DNA from: Desmodesmus armatus
Lineage: Eukaryota > Chlorophyta > Chlorophyceae > Sphaeropleales > Scenedesmaceae
Direction of reading: 5' to 3'
Length of the DNA stretch: 64,000 bases
NCBI GenBank assembly: GCA_007449985.2
Contig: VIIQ02000251.1
Location: 1 to 64,000, forward strand
Under the pieces are notes generated by a model that ran no database searches, was not told the origin of the DNA, and saw only the letters and a program-made list of their open reading frames with translations. Position numbers and translations under genes: made by a program. Below are positions 47,601 to 57,068 of the stretch, piece after piece; positions within the stretch are counted from its first letter, which is position 1; every line of letters starts with the position of its first letter.

Positions 47601-50600
47601 ACCACTTTGTGAACACGCCGCAGCGTCACGTAGCAACATGCAGGATGAGGGTACGCGCCAGACAACGGCATGACTTGGCGCGTGTGCATGCATAGCCAAA
47701 GTCATCACCCACCTCAGTCTGTGCCCTATTTTCTATTTGCACCATCGTGTCCTGTGTGCTGCTAGTGAACACAATGTTCATCATTGCTGATTGGTAAACT
47801 TTGATATTGTGACTTTCAGCCCAACCTGCTATAGCATGCAGTACATCCCCAATACAGTCGGTCTCTGCTACCGTCTACTGCACTACCTGACAACCGTGAT
47901 TACTTTCATCATTCTGTTGCAGCTGTTCGGAGTTTATTGTGCTCCAGCTTTGCCACCCACGGTGTGCAACACATAGCCCTGTGTATTACTGCACCCAGCA
48001 GATACGAGCATTTGCCCTGTCTATGTGGGTATGGCTTCAGCAGCCTGCAGTGCGCACCCACCCACAGCAACGCTATGCGGGGGCCTCGCCCACTTGATCT
48101 AGCCGTCGCGCCTTCTGAATGTGTGTGCTTGCTATCAGTCTGTGCAGCACGGATCATTGCTTTGTGTGTTCCTTACGACAGGACTAGGGTCGTCATCATG
48201 CATGCAAGCTCGTCCATGCAGGTATCATGTACCAATCACTCATGCACACACCATAGAAACGGCAAATGACAAGCATGGAATCCAGGTGCTGCCTGCTGAG
48301 TTGAATCCCGTTGTGACGTCACACAGAGGCAAGAGAGGCGGGGGGGGGTCTGGGGGGGTGCAGCCCCCCCATGTAAAAGCGGGGGGCTTGGGGGGCGCAG
48401 CCCCCCCAACCACTCTGACGGACTAAGTGGGGCGTAGACCTTTTGAGGTACGGGCATGCCCCTCCAGACATCGCACCACCCAACCGCAAGCTTGAGGTTT
48501 ACAAGTTCAGCACATGTGCCCTGATGAATGTTTGTACAGCCCAACGGAAGCCTCCGTGCACGTTGCCCTGCTGTCAGGCCTCCCTTGGGCTGCGGCAGGC
48601 TGGCAATGCTCCCTTTTTCCACAAGATCGTCCCTGCTGTATGCTGCTTTGCAGGGACTTTTACCGTGCTTGGCTGCTGTGGTGCGTCATCGGCCTCTGGC
48701 ACGGCTTGGCCTGCTTCTTTGTCCCCATGGCAGCGTTGGCCAGGCACAATGCGGTATCGCGCAGCGGCACGCATGTCACTGTTGCCAGCTTTGGCACTGC
48801 TGTCATGACGTCTGTGGTCATCACAGTCACGCTGCGGGTGAGGGCTGCATGTGGCAGGAGTGCTTTCTGTTGCCGATCATGGTTGGCATGATGCTGTTCA
48901 CGTACACACCAAGGGACTGGTAGTGCGCAGGAGCAGGAGCAACCCTGCGGCTACATTAGTAAACAGCTGCTGACCTTGGCGCTCCATGTCCTGTGCGCCC
49001 CTGCTGGTTGGTGTGTTGGTGCATCCTGGGGGGTGACCCCCCCCCACTTCTGCTGGTCATCATGCTTGCTGCAATGGCTTGTCAGTTCATGCGATACAAG
49101 GGCACGTGCACTTGCAACCGAGCCAAGGCTGCTGTACTGAGTGTGCTGGGGGCCCTATCTTGCTGATGCAGGTCGCCATCCGCACCACGCATTGGACCAT
49201 TATCAACCACGCCCTCATCTGGGGCACCCTCGCGCTCTGGCTACCCTTCCTGGCCTTGCTGCAAGGGCTGTGTGGCAGCGTGTCAGGCCTGGCCCCCCTG
49301 TGTGGCCTGGGGCCGGAGCTGCTGGCCTCGTCAGGGTTTTGGCTCAGCGCAGTGCTGGGCGCGCCTGCGCTGGCCCTTATGCTGGACCTTGCGATCATGA
49401 TCTTTCAGCGCACGTTCAAACCCCGGCCCAGCCAGATCCTGCAGGTGGGCAGTGTAGACACAGGGAGTGCATCCAGCCAATGATCAACCATCTCACCATC
49501 CAAGGAATCCGAAGTCGGGTCTACGTGCGTAGGAACGCACAGTAAAAACACATTCAAATCAATAACAGTAAAAAGGAAACCTTTCACCTGATCAGATTGC
49601 CTCCAGTTTCGCCAGCACCCTCCAGCATTTGGCTGGCTGATTTGCTGCGTGGCTTCCTGACTGCTGCTGCTGCTGCTGCTGCTGCTTAAAGAGGGAACTG
49701 ATGCGTAATGGTGATACCGAGACTGCATTGAGGGGCCACAACCCTCCCTATGGCACGGCAGGCAGGTCTAAGTCCCCTTGTCCCCCTAGGAATTACCTGC
49801 AGGCACAGTGAAGCATTTCGGTAGGCAACAGGGTAGTCAGTAGACCTGCACATACAAGCTTGAACACATGCAGGGCTTGTCGTTGTAGTGTGGGATATTG
49901 TCTGGTCTCACCCACCCACCCCCCCTCGGGGGAAATAAGGGCTCCCCCTGGTCTTGTCCCTTTGTATAGTGTTGAACGCCCCCTATGAGCCTGGTTTGAC
50001 TCCTAAACGGGCGGTCAGGTTTGGCCCTGACCCAGTCAAGTAGTACTAGCAGTGGTATTGGCAGCCTGACTGAGTGCGGTGCATGGCCTCATGGTGGGGC
50101 CTTCTCCAGAGCTGTGAAATTGGGCGTTGTCATGAGCATGTGTGGCTCCAAATGTTGTTTTGTACCGCTCCGTAGGCGCCATGCCGGGGTCTGTTGCCAT
50201 ACTGGGTTGGTTCCTTGAGGCGGCACCAAAGGGCACCCAAGTGTATATGTGCTGCAGTTCAACCCTGCCCTCCCTTGCCGCCTTGCGCACAGAATGCGGT
50301 CTGCTGCATCACCCACCTAGGTTGTAGTTGGCTGCTGACAAAGTTGTCCCACCGCCTAGCAACACTCCGTCGTCAAGTTTGTTTTGTGTGTACCTGCATG
50401 TGTGCGTATTGTCTGTGCATGCGTGTGCGTGGCCGCGCAGGAGATTGAAGCGCTGCGGGCAAAGCAGCGCCGCCAAGGCATCATGGTAGGCCTCCCACAG
50501 GCAGCAGCAGCAGCCGGGGCAACAGCAGGGGCAACAGGCCTACAGCAGCTGCCCCAGCACTCCCCAGGCCTGGAGCAGAACCCCAGGCTTGCGCAGCAGC

Positions 50601-51191
50601 AAGGCACACTGCCTGTCAGCAGCAGCACTGTGCCAGCAGCAGGGGCTGGCAGGGCGCGGCAGCAGGGAGGAGGCATCTTTGCGCTCGCGCACGTGCCGTC
50701 GACAGCGGCTGCGGATTCGATGGGGGCGGCTGAGGAGGGTGCAGGTGCTGGCGCCTCCTTTGAGGGCTGGGGCGGTGCAGGTGAGGAAGGCGGGGGGCTG
50801 TGCCAGGTGATGCCTCATTGTGTGTGCCCAGCTACTTCAGCATGGCGCGCACTACATGATGAAATGCTTCTACTGGTGTTGTTATAGCACCTTGGCAGCG
50901 TGTGCTTGGGATCGACTGACGCTCAATGTTCAAACAAACTTGCTCCTTGCAAGTCATGCATCAACACATGCCCATCCCTGCCTGACCGCCTGCCATACCC
51001 AAAACTGTACAGGTGGTGTCCCAAGCTACTTCAGCATGGGTGCCGACTACAACATGGGAGGGCCCCACACCCTAGGAGACCTGGCCGCCGGCATTGAGTG
51101 GGCCCCCACACTCATCACAGCCTCACCAGCAGTACTGGCAGCCAGCCAGACCAAGAGGCAGTCTGCACTGCCGCTGAGCGCAACGCGGTCG

Positions 51192-51225
<34 letters not shown>

Positions 51226-52051
51226 GAGGGTTGCAGCCGGCTCCAGGGTCTGGAGACAGCGGGGCTGGAGGGAGGCTCGGCAGGGCTGGCCTGTCAGGCC
51301 TGTGGAACAACTTGTCCAGGTGGGAAGGGACTCACTTGGTGTGGGGTGAAGAATCGGCAGTGACCTGCAGTCCACCAACGTGGCCGCGCCACTGCCAATG
51401 TTGGGCAGTCACACAAACCTGACTGCGCAGCTGCCAATATTAGGCAGCCACGGTGGAGAATCCCCTGTGCATTGATGCCACACAGGCCTGACTCCATGAC
51501 AGCATGCATGAAGTGCCTGATAACAGGGCCGAGGGAGGGAGGTTCTGGTGCATGCGCTCAGCATGTTGCGACTGAGCTGTAGCTACCTAGCAGCTCAGGC
51601 GTATGCGCCAAATGTGCCAACCAGGTGCTGATCGATGTGTGGACACAGGAAGTGCATCCAATGAATCATCCATCCAAATTTGCCACATTGCGAAGTGTGT
51701 GTTTGACCCGTCCCTCTTTTATGGCGCTCCTGGCCCCCCTGGTGCAGGTCTGGCAGCGGCGCCACGGATATCTTTGGCCCCGCTGTCGCAACAGCAGCAG
51801 GGTCTGGTTCCACCATGCGGCAGCACCAGCAGGCAGGCGGTGCAGCCATCGCCATGCAGCCACTGCCGCCGTCAGCACACTCCCCTCAACAACTGCAGCA
51901 GCAGGCGGCGGCGGTGCCGGGGTCACCTTCTGCTGCTGGTGTCAGGGCGAGGCCTTCCAGGCTGGGCCAGCAGCAGCAGCAAGAGCAGGCGGGGCGGAGC
52001 GGTGGCGGCCGCTCACCACAGTTCACACTGGGTGGGGACGACACCTTGTAG
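35671..52051 (+). CDS. P4-ATPase (phospholipid flippase, ALA/Drs2 type)
   Basis: P4-ATPases move aminophospholipids from the outer to the inner leaflet. I read 28 exons, about 1900 residues, starting at 35671, 36002, 36770, 37394, 37746, 38170, 38449, 38777, 39356, 40111, 40482, 41120, 42056, 42502, 43377, 43634, 44123, 44588, 45202, 45526, 46138, 46622, 46987, 48654, 49172, 50441, 51013 and 51748. Motifs in order: [28 protein letters not shown] (actuator loop); [13 protein letters not shown] (M4); DKTGTLT with the phosphorylated Asp; SPDEEALV and [11 protein letters not shown] (nucleotide domain); [22 protein letters not shown]; then M5-M10. Phase holds at every junction except inside exon 3 (36770-37016) and exon 9 (39356-39803), where the frames at the two ends disagree; a hidden intron or an indel is likely. 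It is far longer than the usual 1100-1300 residues, owing to a Gln/His-rich N-terminus, Ala/Gln/Ser insertions in exons 9, 14 and 20, and a Gln/Gly-rich C-terminus. Exon 2 has DLLGL and LIDLLDAPL, which resemble adaptor or clathrin-binding boxes (inference). Confidence 0.95.
41215..41640 (+). repeat. Tandem duplication, about 222 bases, starting inside flippase exon 12
   Basis: The last codons of exon 12 ([13 protein letters not shown]), their donor and about 180 bases of intron are repeated directly after themselves. The exon copy is at 41438-41480. In the copy the donor context is GTGTGA. Both copies share downstream blocks such as ATCAGGACA and a GCCACTxGxAAGGG-like stretch. Confidence 0.85.
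41650..41831. repeat. Long imperfect hairpin in a flippase intron
   Basis: Two arms of about 80 bases (about 41650-41726 and 41753-41831) are inverted copies of each other with roughly nine-tenths identity. Examples are AGGTATGCTGGTTTGATGG against its complement, and CACACAGCAT with CCAGCTGTGT further out. The inner TTGCTT/AAGCAA also pairs, leaving a loop of under ten bases. It could be a small MITE or a hairpin RNA precursor. Confidence 0.85.
43520..43559 (+). repeat. Intronic copy of the 5' part of flippase exon 16
   Basis: This segment repeats codons near the start of exon 16 ([14 protein letters not shown] in the exon) about 110 bases upstream of it, with a small deletion. It carries no usable acceptor. 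Confidence 0.75.
44806..45025 (+). repeat. Two intronic copies of the 3' edge of flippase exon 18
   Basis: Exon 18 ends [14 protein letters not shown] and a GTATGT donor. Copies of those codons plus donor follow at 44806-44846 and 44984-45025. The first has lost one base of a G-run. The second keeps the frame ([14 protein letters not shown]) and the donor GTATGT. Neither has a clear acceptor at its left edge. Confidence 0.85.
47097..47290. repeat. Duplicated block with a hairpin in a flippase intron
   Basis: AGGCCAGAAATGTTCA occurs twice, about 117 bases apart, each time followed by a block ending in GTTGAAGC...AAGCTGACACA. In the first copy CAACCCCTGTTGGG and CCCCAACAGGGGGTTG (47109-47146) form a stem of about 15 pairs. 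In the second copy the middle is rearranged. Confidence 0.7.
48338..48412. repeat. Paired G-run/C-run hairpins
   Basis: Two near-identical modules, each a run of six to seven G, then TGCAG or CGCAG, then seven C, lie about 35 bases apart. Each folds on itself. Such G/C-rich short palindromes are often ends of small non-autonomous elements in green algae, but I see no target-site duplication. Confidence 0.65.
50826..50859 (+). repeat. Intronic copy of the 5' edge of flippase exon 27
   Basis: AGCTACTTCAGCATGG and flanking bases repeat the start of exon 27 ([12 protein letters not shown]) about 190 bases upstream of it. Later bases have diverged. Confidence 0.75.
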
Positions 52052-52573
52052 GGGGTGCTGCGGGTTTTGTGAGCTTGTTTCCACCCAGGCGCTGCAGCCA
52101 TTGACGTGCAGCCACTGCCGCCGTCAGCACACTCTCCACAGCAACAACAGCTGCAGCAGCAGGCGGCGGCAGCGGTGCCGGGGTCGCCTTCTGCTGCTGG
52201 TGTCAGGGCGAAACCTTCCAGGCTGGGCCAGCAGCAGCAGGAGCAGGCGGGGCGGAGCGGTGGCGGCCGCTCACCACAGTTCACACTGGGTGGGGACGAC
52301 ACCTTGTAGGGGGTGCTGCGGGTTTTGTGAGCTTGTTTCCACCCAGGCGCTGCAGCCATTGATGTGCAGCCACTGCCGCCGTCAGCACACTCTCCACAGC
52401 AACAACAGCTGCAGCAGCAGGCGGCGGCAGCGGTGCCGGGGTCGCCTTCTGCTGCTGGTGTCAGGGCGAAACCTTCCAGGCTGGGCCAGCAGCAGCAGGA
52501 GCAGGAGCAGGCGGGACGAAGCGGTGGCGGCCGCTCACCGCAGTTCACATTGGGCGGCGATGACACCTTGTAA
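52052..52573 (+). repeat. Two extra tandem copies of the flippase last exon
   Basis: The final coding exon is followed by two more copies in a unit of about 258 bases. The exon parts are about 52088-52309 and 52346-52573. Each copy has a CCACCCAG acceptor, the segment [13 protein letters not shown]...PSRLGQQQ and the same end, [12 protein letters not shown] and stop. The reading frame is intact in every copy. Copies 2 and 3 are more like each other than like copy 1, and copy 3 ends in TAA where the others have TAG. They could serve as alternative last exons. Confidence 0.9.
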
Positions 52574-52705
52574 GGGGTGGCTGCAGGATGCTCTTATTTT
52601 GCTGAGAAGCATGTGTCCGTGCATCTCGGTCAAGCTTCCCCAGTGTTGTTGAGCCTGTGTAAGGGTCAGGATATGCGCTTGTCAGTAAGAAGACGTGCAG
52701 CAGCA

Positions 52706-52742
52706 CTACAAGGTGTCGTCCCCATCCAGTGTGAACTGCGGC
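52706..52742 (-). repeat. Inverted copy of the flippase C-terminal codons
   Basis: On the minus strand this stretch reads PQFTLDGDDTL and a stop, a near-perfect inverted copy of the end of the three tandem exons upstream. It is the only copy in the opposite direction. Confidence 0.8.
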
Positions 52743-53269
52743 ATGTAAGCATGCATCCCCCCCCTGTGCCCCCCCCCCCCTCCGGAGGATCCGCCCTTTG
52801 GTGCAGTGGTTGCTGCACCTGTGTAACCCTGTGTGCAAGTCCCTGGACCACCAGATGGAGCAGGTGCTCGTTTAGTGGTGCGCAGGCCAGTCTCGCAGCC
52901 CCGTTGTGGAAGCAACAGCAGCAGTACCTCTCGGCAGGCTGCTGTACGTGACATCATGTGGTTTGGTACAGCTGTACGGTGTACAGAGACATGTCTAGTG
53001 AATGCGGAGGATCACCGCACATGTGATCCTCCTCGTCCATTCTGCTGCAGAGTTGTCTACTAGCTGGCATCCCCTGTTCAAGCGGTGACAACTGATACCG
53101 CGTGAGGTTCGTGAATTGCTTCATCGATCTTCACGTTGCTTCATTGATCTTCAACAAGAACCCCTAGCACAGGCAGTGGCACTGTGAGGCAGCTTGATTG
53201 GCCGTCCCTTGCATCAACAGTGTGCTTGATATCCTACCAAGGATCGTTGTTCTTGCTGGCAGACACCTT

Positions 53270-53395
53270 GTCGAGCAGGTGCAGCGGCTGAAGTACTGCT
53301 GGCTGGAGAGAGATACATCAGATGGCTGGACGATGCTTGATGATTGCAGCCGCGGCGACGTGCACAGCGGCTACCATCACGTCCTCTTGCATGGT
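53270..53395 (+). mobile_element. Possible reverse-transcriptase fragment
   Basis: One frame reads GWTMLDDCSRGDVHSGYHHV, then LLH. DxxSGYHHxxLH is the first catalytic-Asp block of reverse transcriptases in DIRS- and gypsy-type elements (LDxxSGYHHIxLH). Nothing else of the enzyme is seen nearby, so this is at most a short relic, and the match could be chance. Confidence 0.3.
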
Positions 53396-53683
53396 AAATG
53401 TGACTTGGTTTTGATCGTTCAGACGCTGCGTGCTTCTCTGTATTTGACAGTCCAAGGTTTACTAATCAGCTCAAACTCGGAAGCAGCAACCATGCATCCT
53501 ATGGCTCCAACACTGACTGCAAACGCTGTTGTTTGTGCTCTATTCGTCCTGCTGCCTAAACGCAACGCAGCGCAATCAGCGCAGGCTTCCCACCTTTCGG
53601 TACAGCTGCTGGCAGCAAAAGGCGCTGCTGCAAGCGCAACGAAGCCAGTTCAACTGTGAAAATGATTATTATTGTTTGAACAA

Positions 53684-53947
53684 ATGCTGCACACAGCAGT
53701 AGCAGCGGGCAGGAGGATGCATCCCATGTATGTGCTACCTGCTGCCCTGCTGCTTTGCAGCTTGCTGCTGCTGCTACACAGCCAGCATCAAGTCCATGGC
53801 CAGCTCCGAGCAGCGCACGAAGAACTCGAAGACATAAAACACGCAGTATCAGGCTCAGCAGGTCATGCTGCTCTTGGCGCCCGGGGTCCCTCACATTTGT
53901 GGGGCACTACCACCACCAGCAGCAGTGGTTCCCAGGCAGCAGCTACA

Positions 53948-53980
<33 letters not shown>

Positions 53981-54506
53981 GGATCACAGGACCAGAACAG
54001 AGACGATTTGGTGCAGCAGCTGATGGTGCTTGTGCAGGAGCAGCAGAAGCTTCTGAGCAGCTACCCAAAACGCAACAAGCAGATGTCAAAGCGTGTGCAG
54101 GAACTTGCTGAAACAGCAAACTTAATCATGGCGCCACTGCAGTCAATGTACAGCAGCAGCACTGCAGCAATGCAGCACCACCGACCAACAAGTGATGCAT
54201 CAGTATCAGCAGCACAAGCAGGGGGCAGCAGTGCCCTGAAATCAAGCAGTGTCGGGGTTTTGCCTGTGCAGTCCCAGGGTTTTGGCGGTTTGAGTTTGGG
54301 TTCAAACACGACAGCAGCTGCACCTCCAGGCACGCTGTGTCTGGACCTAACGGAGTTTTTGGGGCTGAATCAGTACTTTGCCGGCATCACCTGGGAGCCT
54401 AAGGTGAGGGGGGGAGGGTGCTTTGGAGGGTTGGTGTGTGGCTGTCTGGGGCGGGGGGGGGGGGGGGGGGGGGGGCTCTCGAGGGGGGGGGGGGGGAGTG
54501 TGAGGT

Positions 54507-54540
<34 letters not shown>

Positions 54541-55824
54541 CGCCAGCAGCAACAGCAACAGCAGCAGCCGCAGCAGCACACAGCCTGCTGAGTGCTACCA
54601 GCATCACCTGTGAGCCTAAGGTGACTGGATGGGAGGGTTAGTGCGTGTTTTGTAGGGCAAAGGGAGGGTGAAAAGTAAAGCGGCAGCGGCGACACTGGTG
54701 GAAGCAGCAGCAGCGACAGCGGCGGCAGCGGCAGCGGCGGCGGCAGCAGCAGCAGCGGCAGCAGCGGCAGCAGCGGCAACAGAGCAGCAGCAGCAGCGGC
54801 AGCAGCGGCAGCGACAACAGAGCAGCAGCAGCAGCGGCAGCAGCGGCAGCGGCAACAGAGCAGCAGCAGCAGCGGCAGCAGCGGCAGCGACAACAGAGCA
54901 GCAGCAGCTCCATCATCACCACCACCTGTAACACATGCCAACCCCCTCTTCCATCCCCCACTCAAACCCCACCTGCCCTCCCCCTCCTCAACACCCACAC
55001 ACCTACCTGCCTGCAGTCCTGCTACTCCGGCCTATCAATGATCTTCAAGGACGCAGAAGACCGCCAAACTTCTACCATGCTTCCATACGAGGCGTCCCCT
55101 TCGACAAAATCAACACCACACCCTCCACTCTCTTAAATGCCACCTCTCTTTCTCTTGCTCACCAAGTCAATGCCCTCCTTCCCCCCTTCCCTTCCAAGGG
55201 ACAAGGCTTGTCTCCCATCCCCCCACATACCCTCCTGCAGTCCTGCTACTCCGGCCTATCAATGATTTCAAGGACCCAGCAGACCAAAAAGCACTACGGG
55301 CCAAACTTCTCAAAGACCTCACTTCCACCAAGGCATCTGTCCGAGGTGTCCCAATCGACAAAATCAACAGCACAGCCCCACCCCCTTCTCCCTCTTGCAC
55401 TGTACCTCTCCGTTCCCGGAGTCCTGCTCAGGCAGTCAATGCCCCCCCCCCCCCCCCCAAACCCCTTGTCCCCCCCACCCCCCCACACACACACATACAT
55501 GCCTGCAGTCCTGCTACTCCGGCCTATCAATGATCTTCAAGGACCCATCCGACCAAAAAGCACTACGGAACAAACTTCTCAAAGACCTCACCACAACCAT
55601 GGCTTCCGTTCGAGGTGTCCCTATCGACAAAATCAACACCACACTCCCTTGGTGGTCAAGCCTCAAGGGCCAAGCCCCTTCGCCCCCAAAATCCATCCTC
55701 ACGGACCCCTCATTCGACAAGTGGCAAGGCGCATTGCTCGACGTAATGTCGCGCTACCTTCTCACGATGGATACGAAATCTCCGGCAATCCCGTGCCCGA
55801 GTGCGGATGCTGCGTCGAAGACGT

Positions 55825-55862
<38 letters not shown>

Positions 55863-57037
55863 GGAGGAGTGTCAGCGAGGGCGATGCTGGCGGGGGAGTT
55901 GCCGATGACGAAGTGCACCAGCCGCACACCTGAAGCCTTGATGAAGCAGGTGGGTCGTCCCCCCCCCCCCCCCACACACACACACCTCACCACTACTCTG
56001 AGTAGGGAGCCCCCCCCCCCTCCTCCCCCCATTGGCAATGTGCAGTCCCTGCAGCGTGTTGATGTCTCATTGTCTCTCACACAAATGTAATCAGTGACTG
56101 GCTCCCTCGCACACTGAGCTTGCGTGACAGTGATTGAAAAGGAGCTGAGGCCGCGGAGAGAGGGATGGATTCCTTGCTGTGTCAGCTTTCAGCAGTCAAA
56201 CCCCATTTCAGAGAATGACCCAGCTGCAAGCATGTTAACATTGGGTGTACTGAAGACCAGCAGCTGACAATAGCAACCTGGTATATTATCTCCTGCTGCA
56301 GTGTGACCTCTTTGTGTTTTGCTGCTCTTGGTCAGTTCAGGGTTTTGTTGCCTTGTTGCCTTGTGTATTGCTGCGTGCAGATTGGGCGCCACAGCACGCC
56401 GTTCAACCCTTTGAATGTGATTGCTGACGGCATCATGAACTATGGGATGTGCACGGTGCCTGACAGAGACGGCTTCAACTCATACGGGGACTTCATGCTA
56501 GCCAGGTGTGTGCAAGGTGCCCATTGGCTAGTGCTGGGGAAGAGGCTATATTGATATTGGTACTGTCTCAACTTTGGATGGTGGATGGATTGGCTGGATG
56601 CACACTCTGTGTCAACATATAGTATCGTCAGGCACAATGGGGGTGGGGGTGGGTTGGGGTTGAGGTTGGGGTGAGTTGAGTGGGTGTGTGTGTGTGTCAG
56701 CACAGGGATTAATGAATATAGCCAGCATACTATGGACATGCAAGTCGCATGCAAGCAATCTATGAGGCACACGAACATAGTCCCACTAAAACAGCAAACC
56801 GGAGATTGCATCGACGGCAGGTGGAGCAAGTAGACAGTATTGCCCTGCATGAAAACGGCTGGCAAAATACTCAATAAGGAAAGCGTTCACCTGGTACAGG
56901 CAGTTGTGCTCCCGACAGTCCAGAGGTGCCGTTGACTGGGAGAGAAGACATTGCTGACGAGGACAGACGACTGTATCGAAAGCGAAGGCCACATCCGATG
57001 TGAGGCTCACTCATGCATGGCAAGGCATCTCGCGTCT

Positions 57038-57068
<31 letters not shown>

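Larger units (their letters stand above)
52574..53683. other. Intergenic region between flippase and methyltransferase genes
   Basis: This holds the flippase 3' end (TGTAA at 52657 is a candidate signal), the inverted exon copy and, near 53200-53400, a possible retroelement scrap. No gene is supported. Confidence 0.5.
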
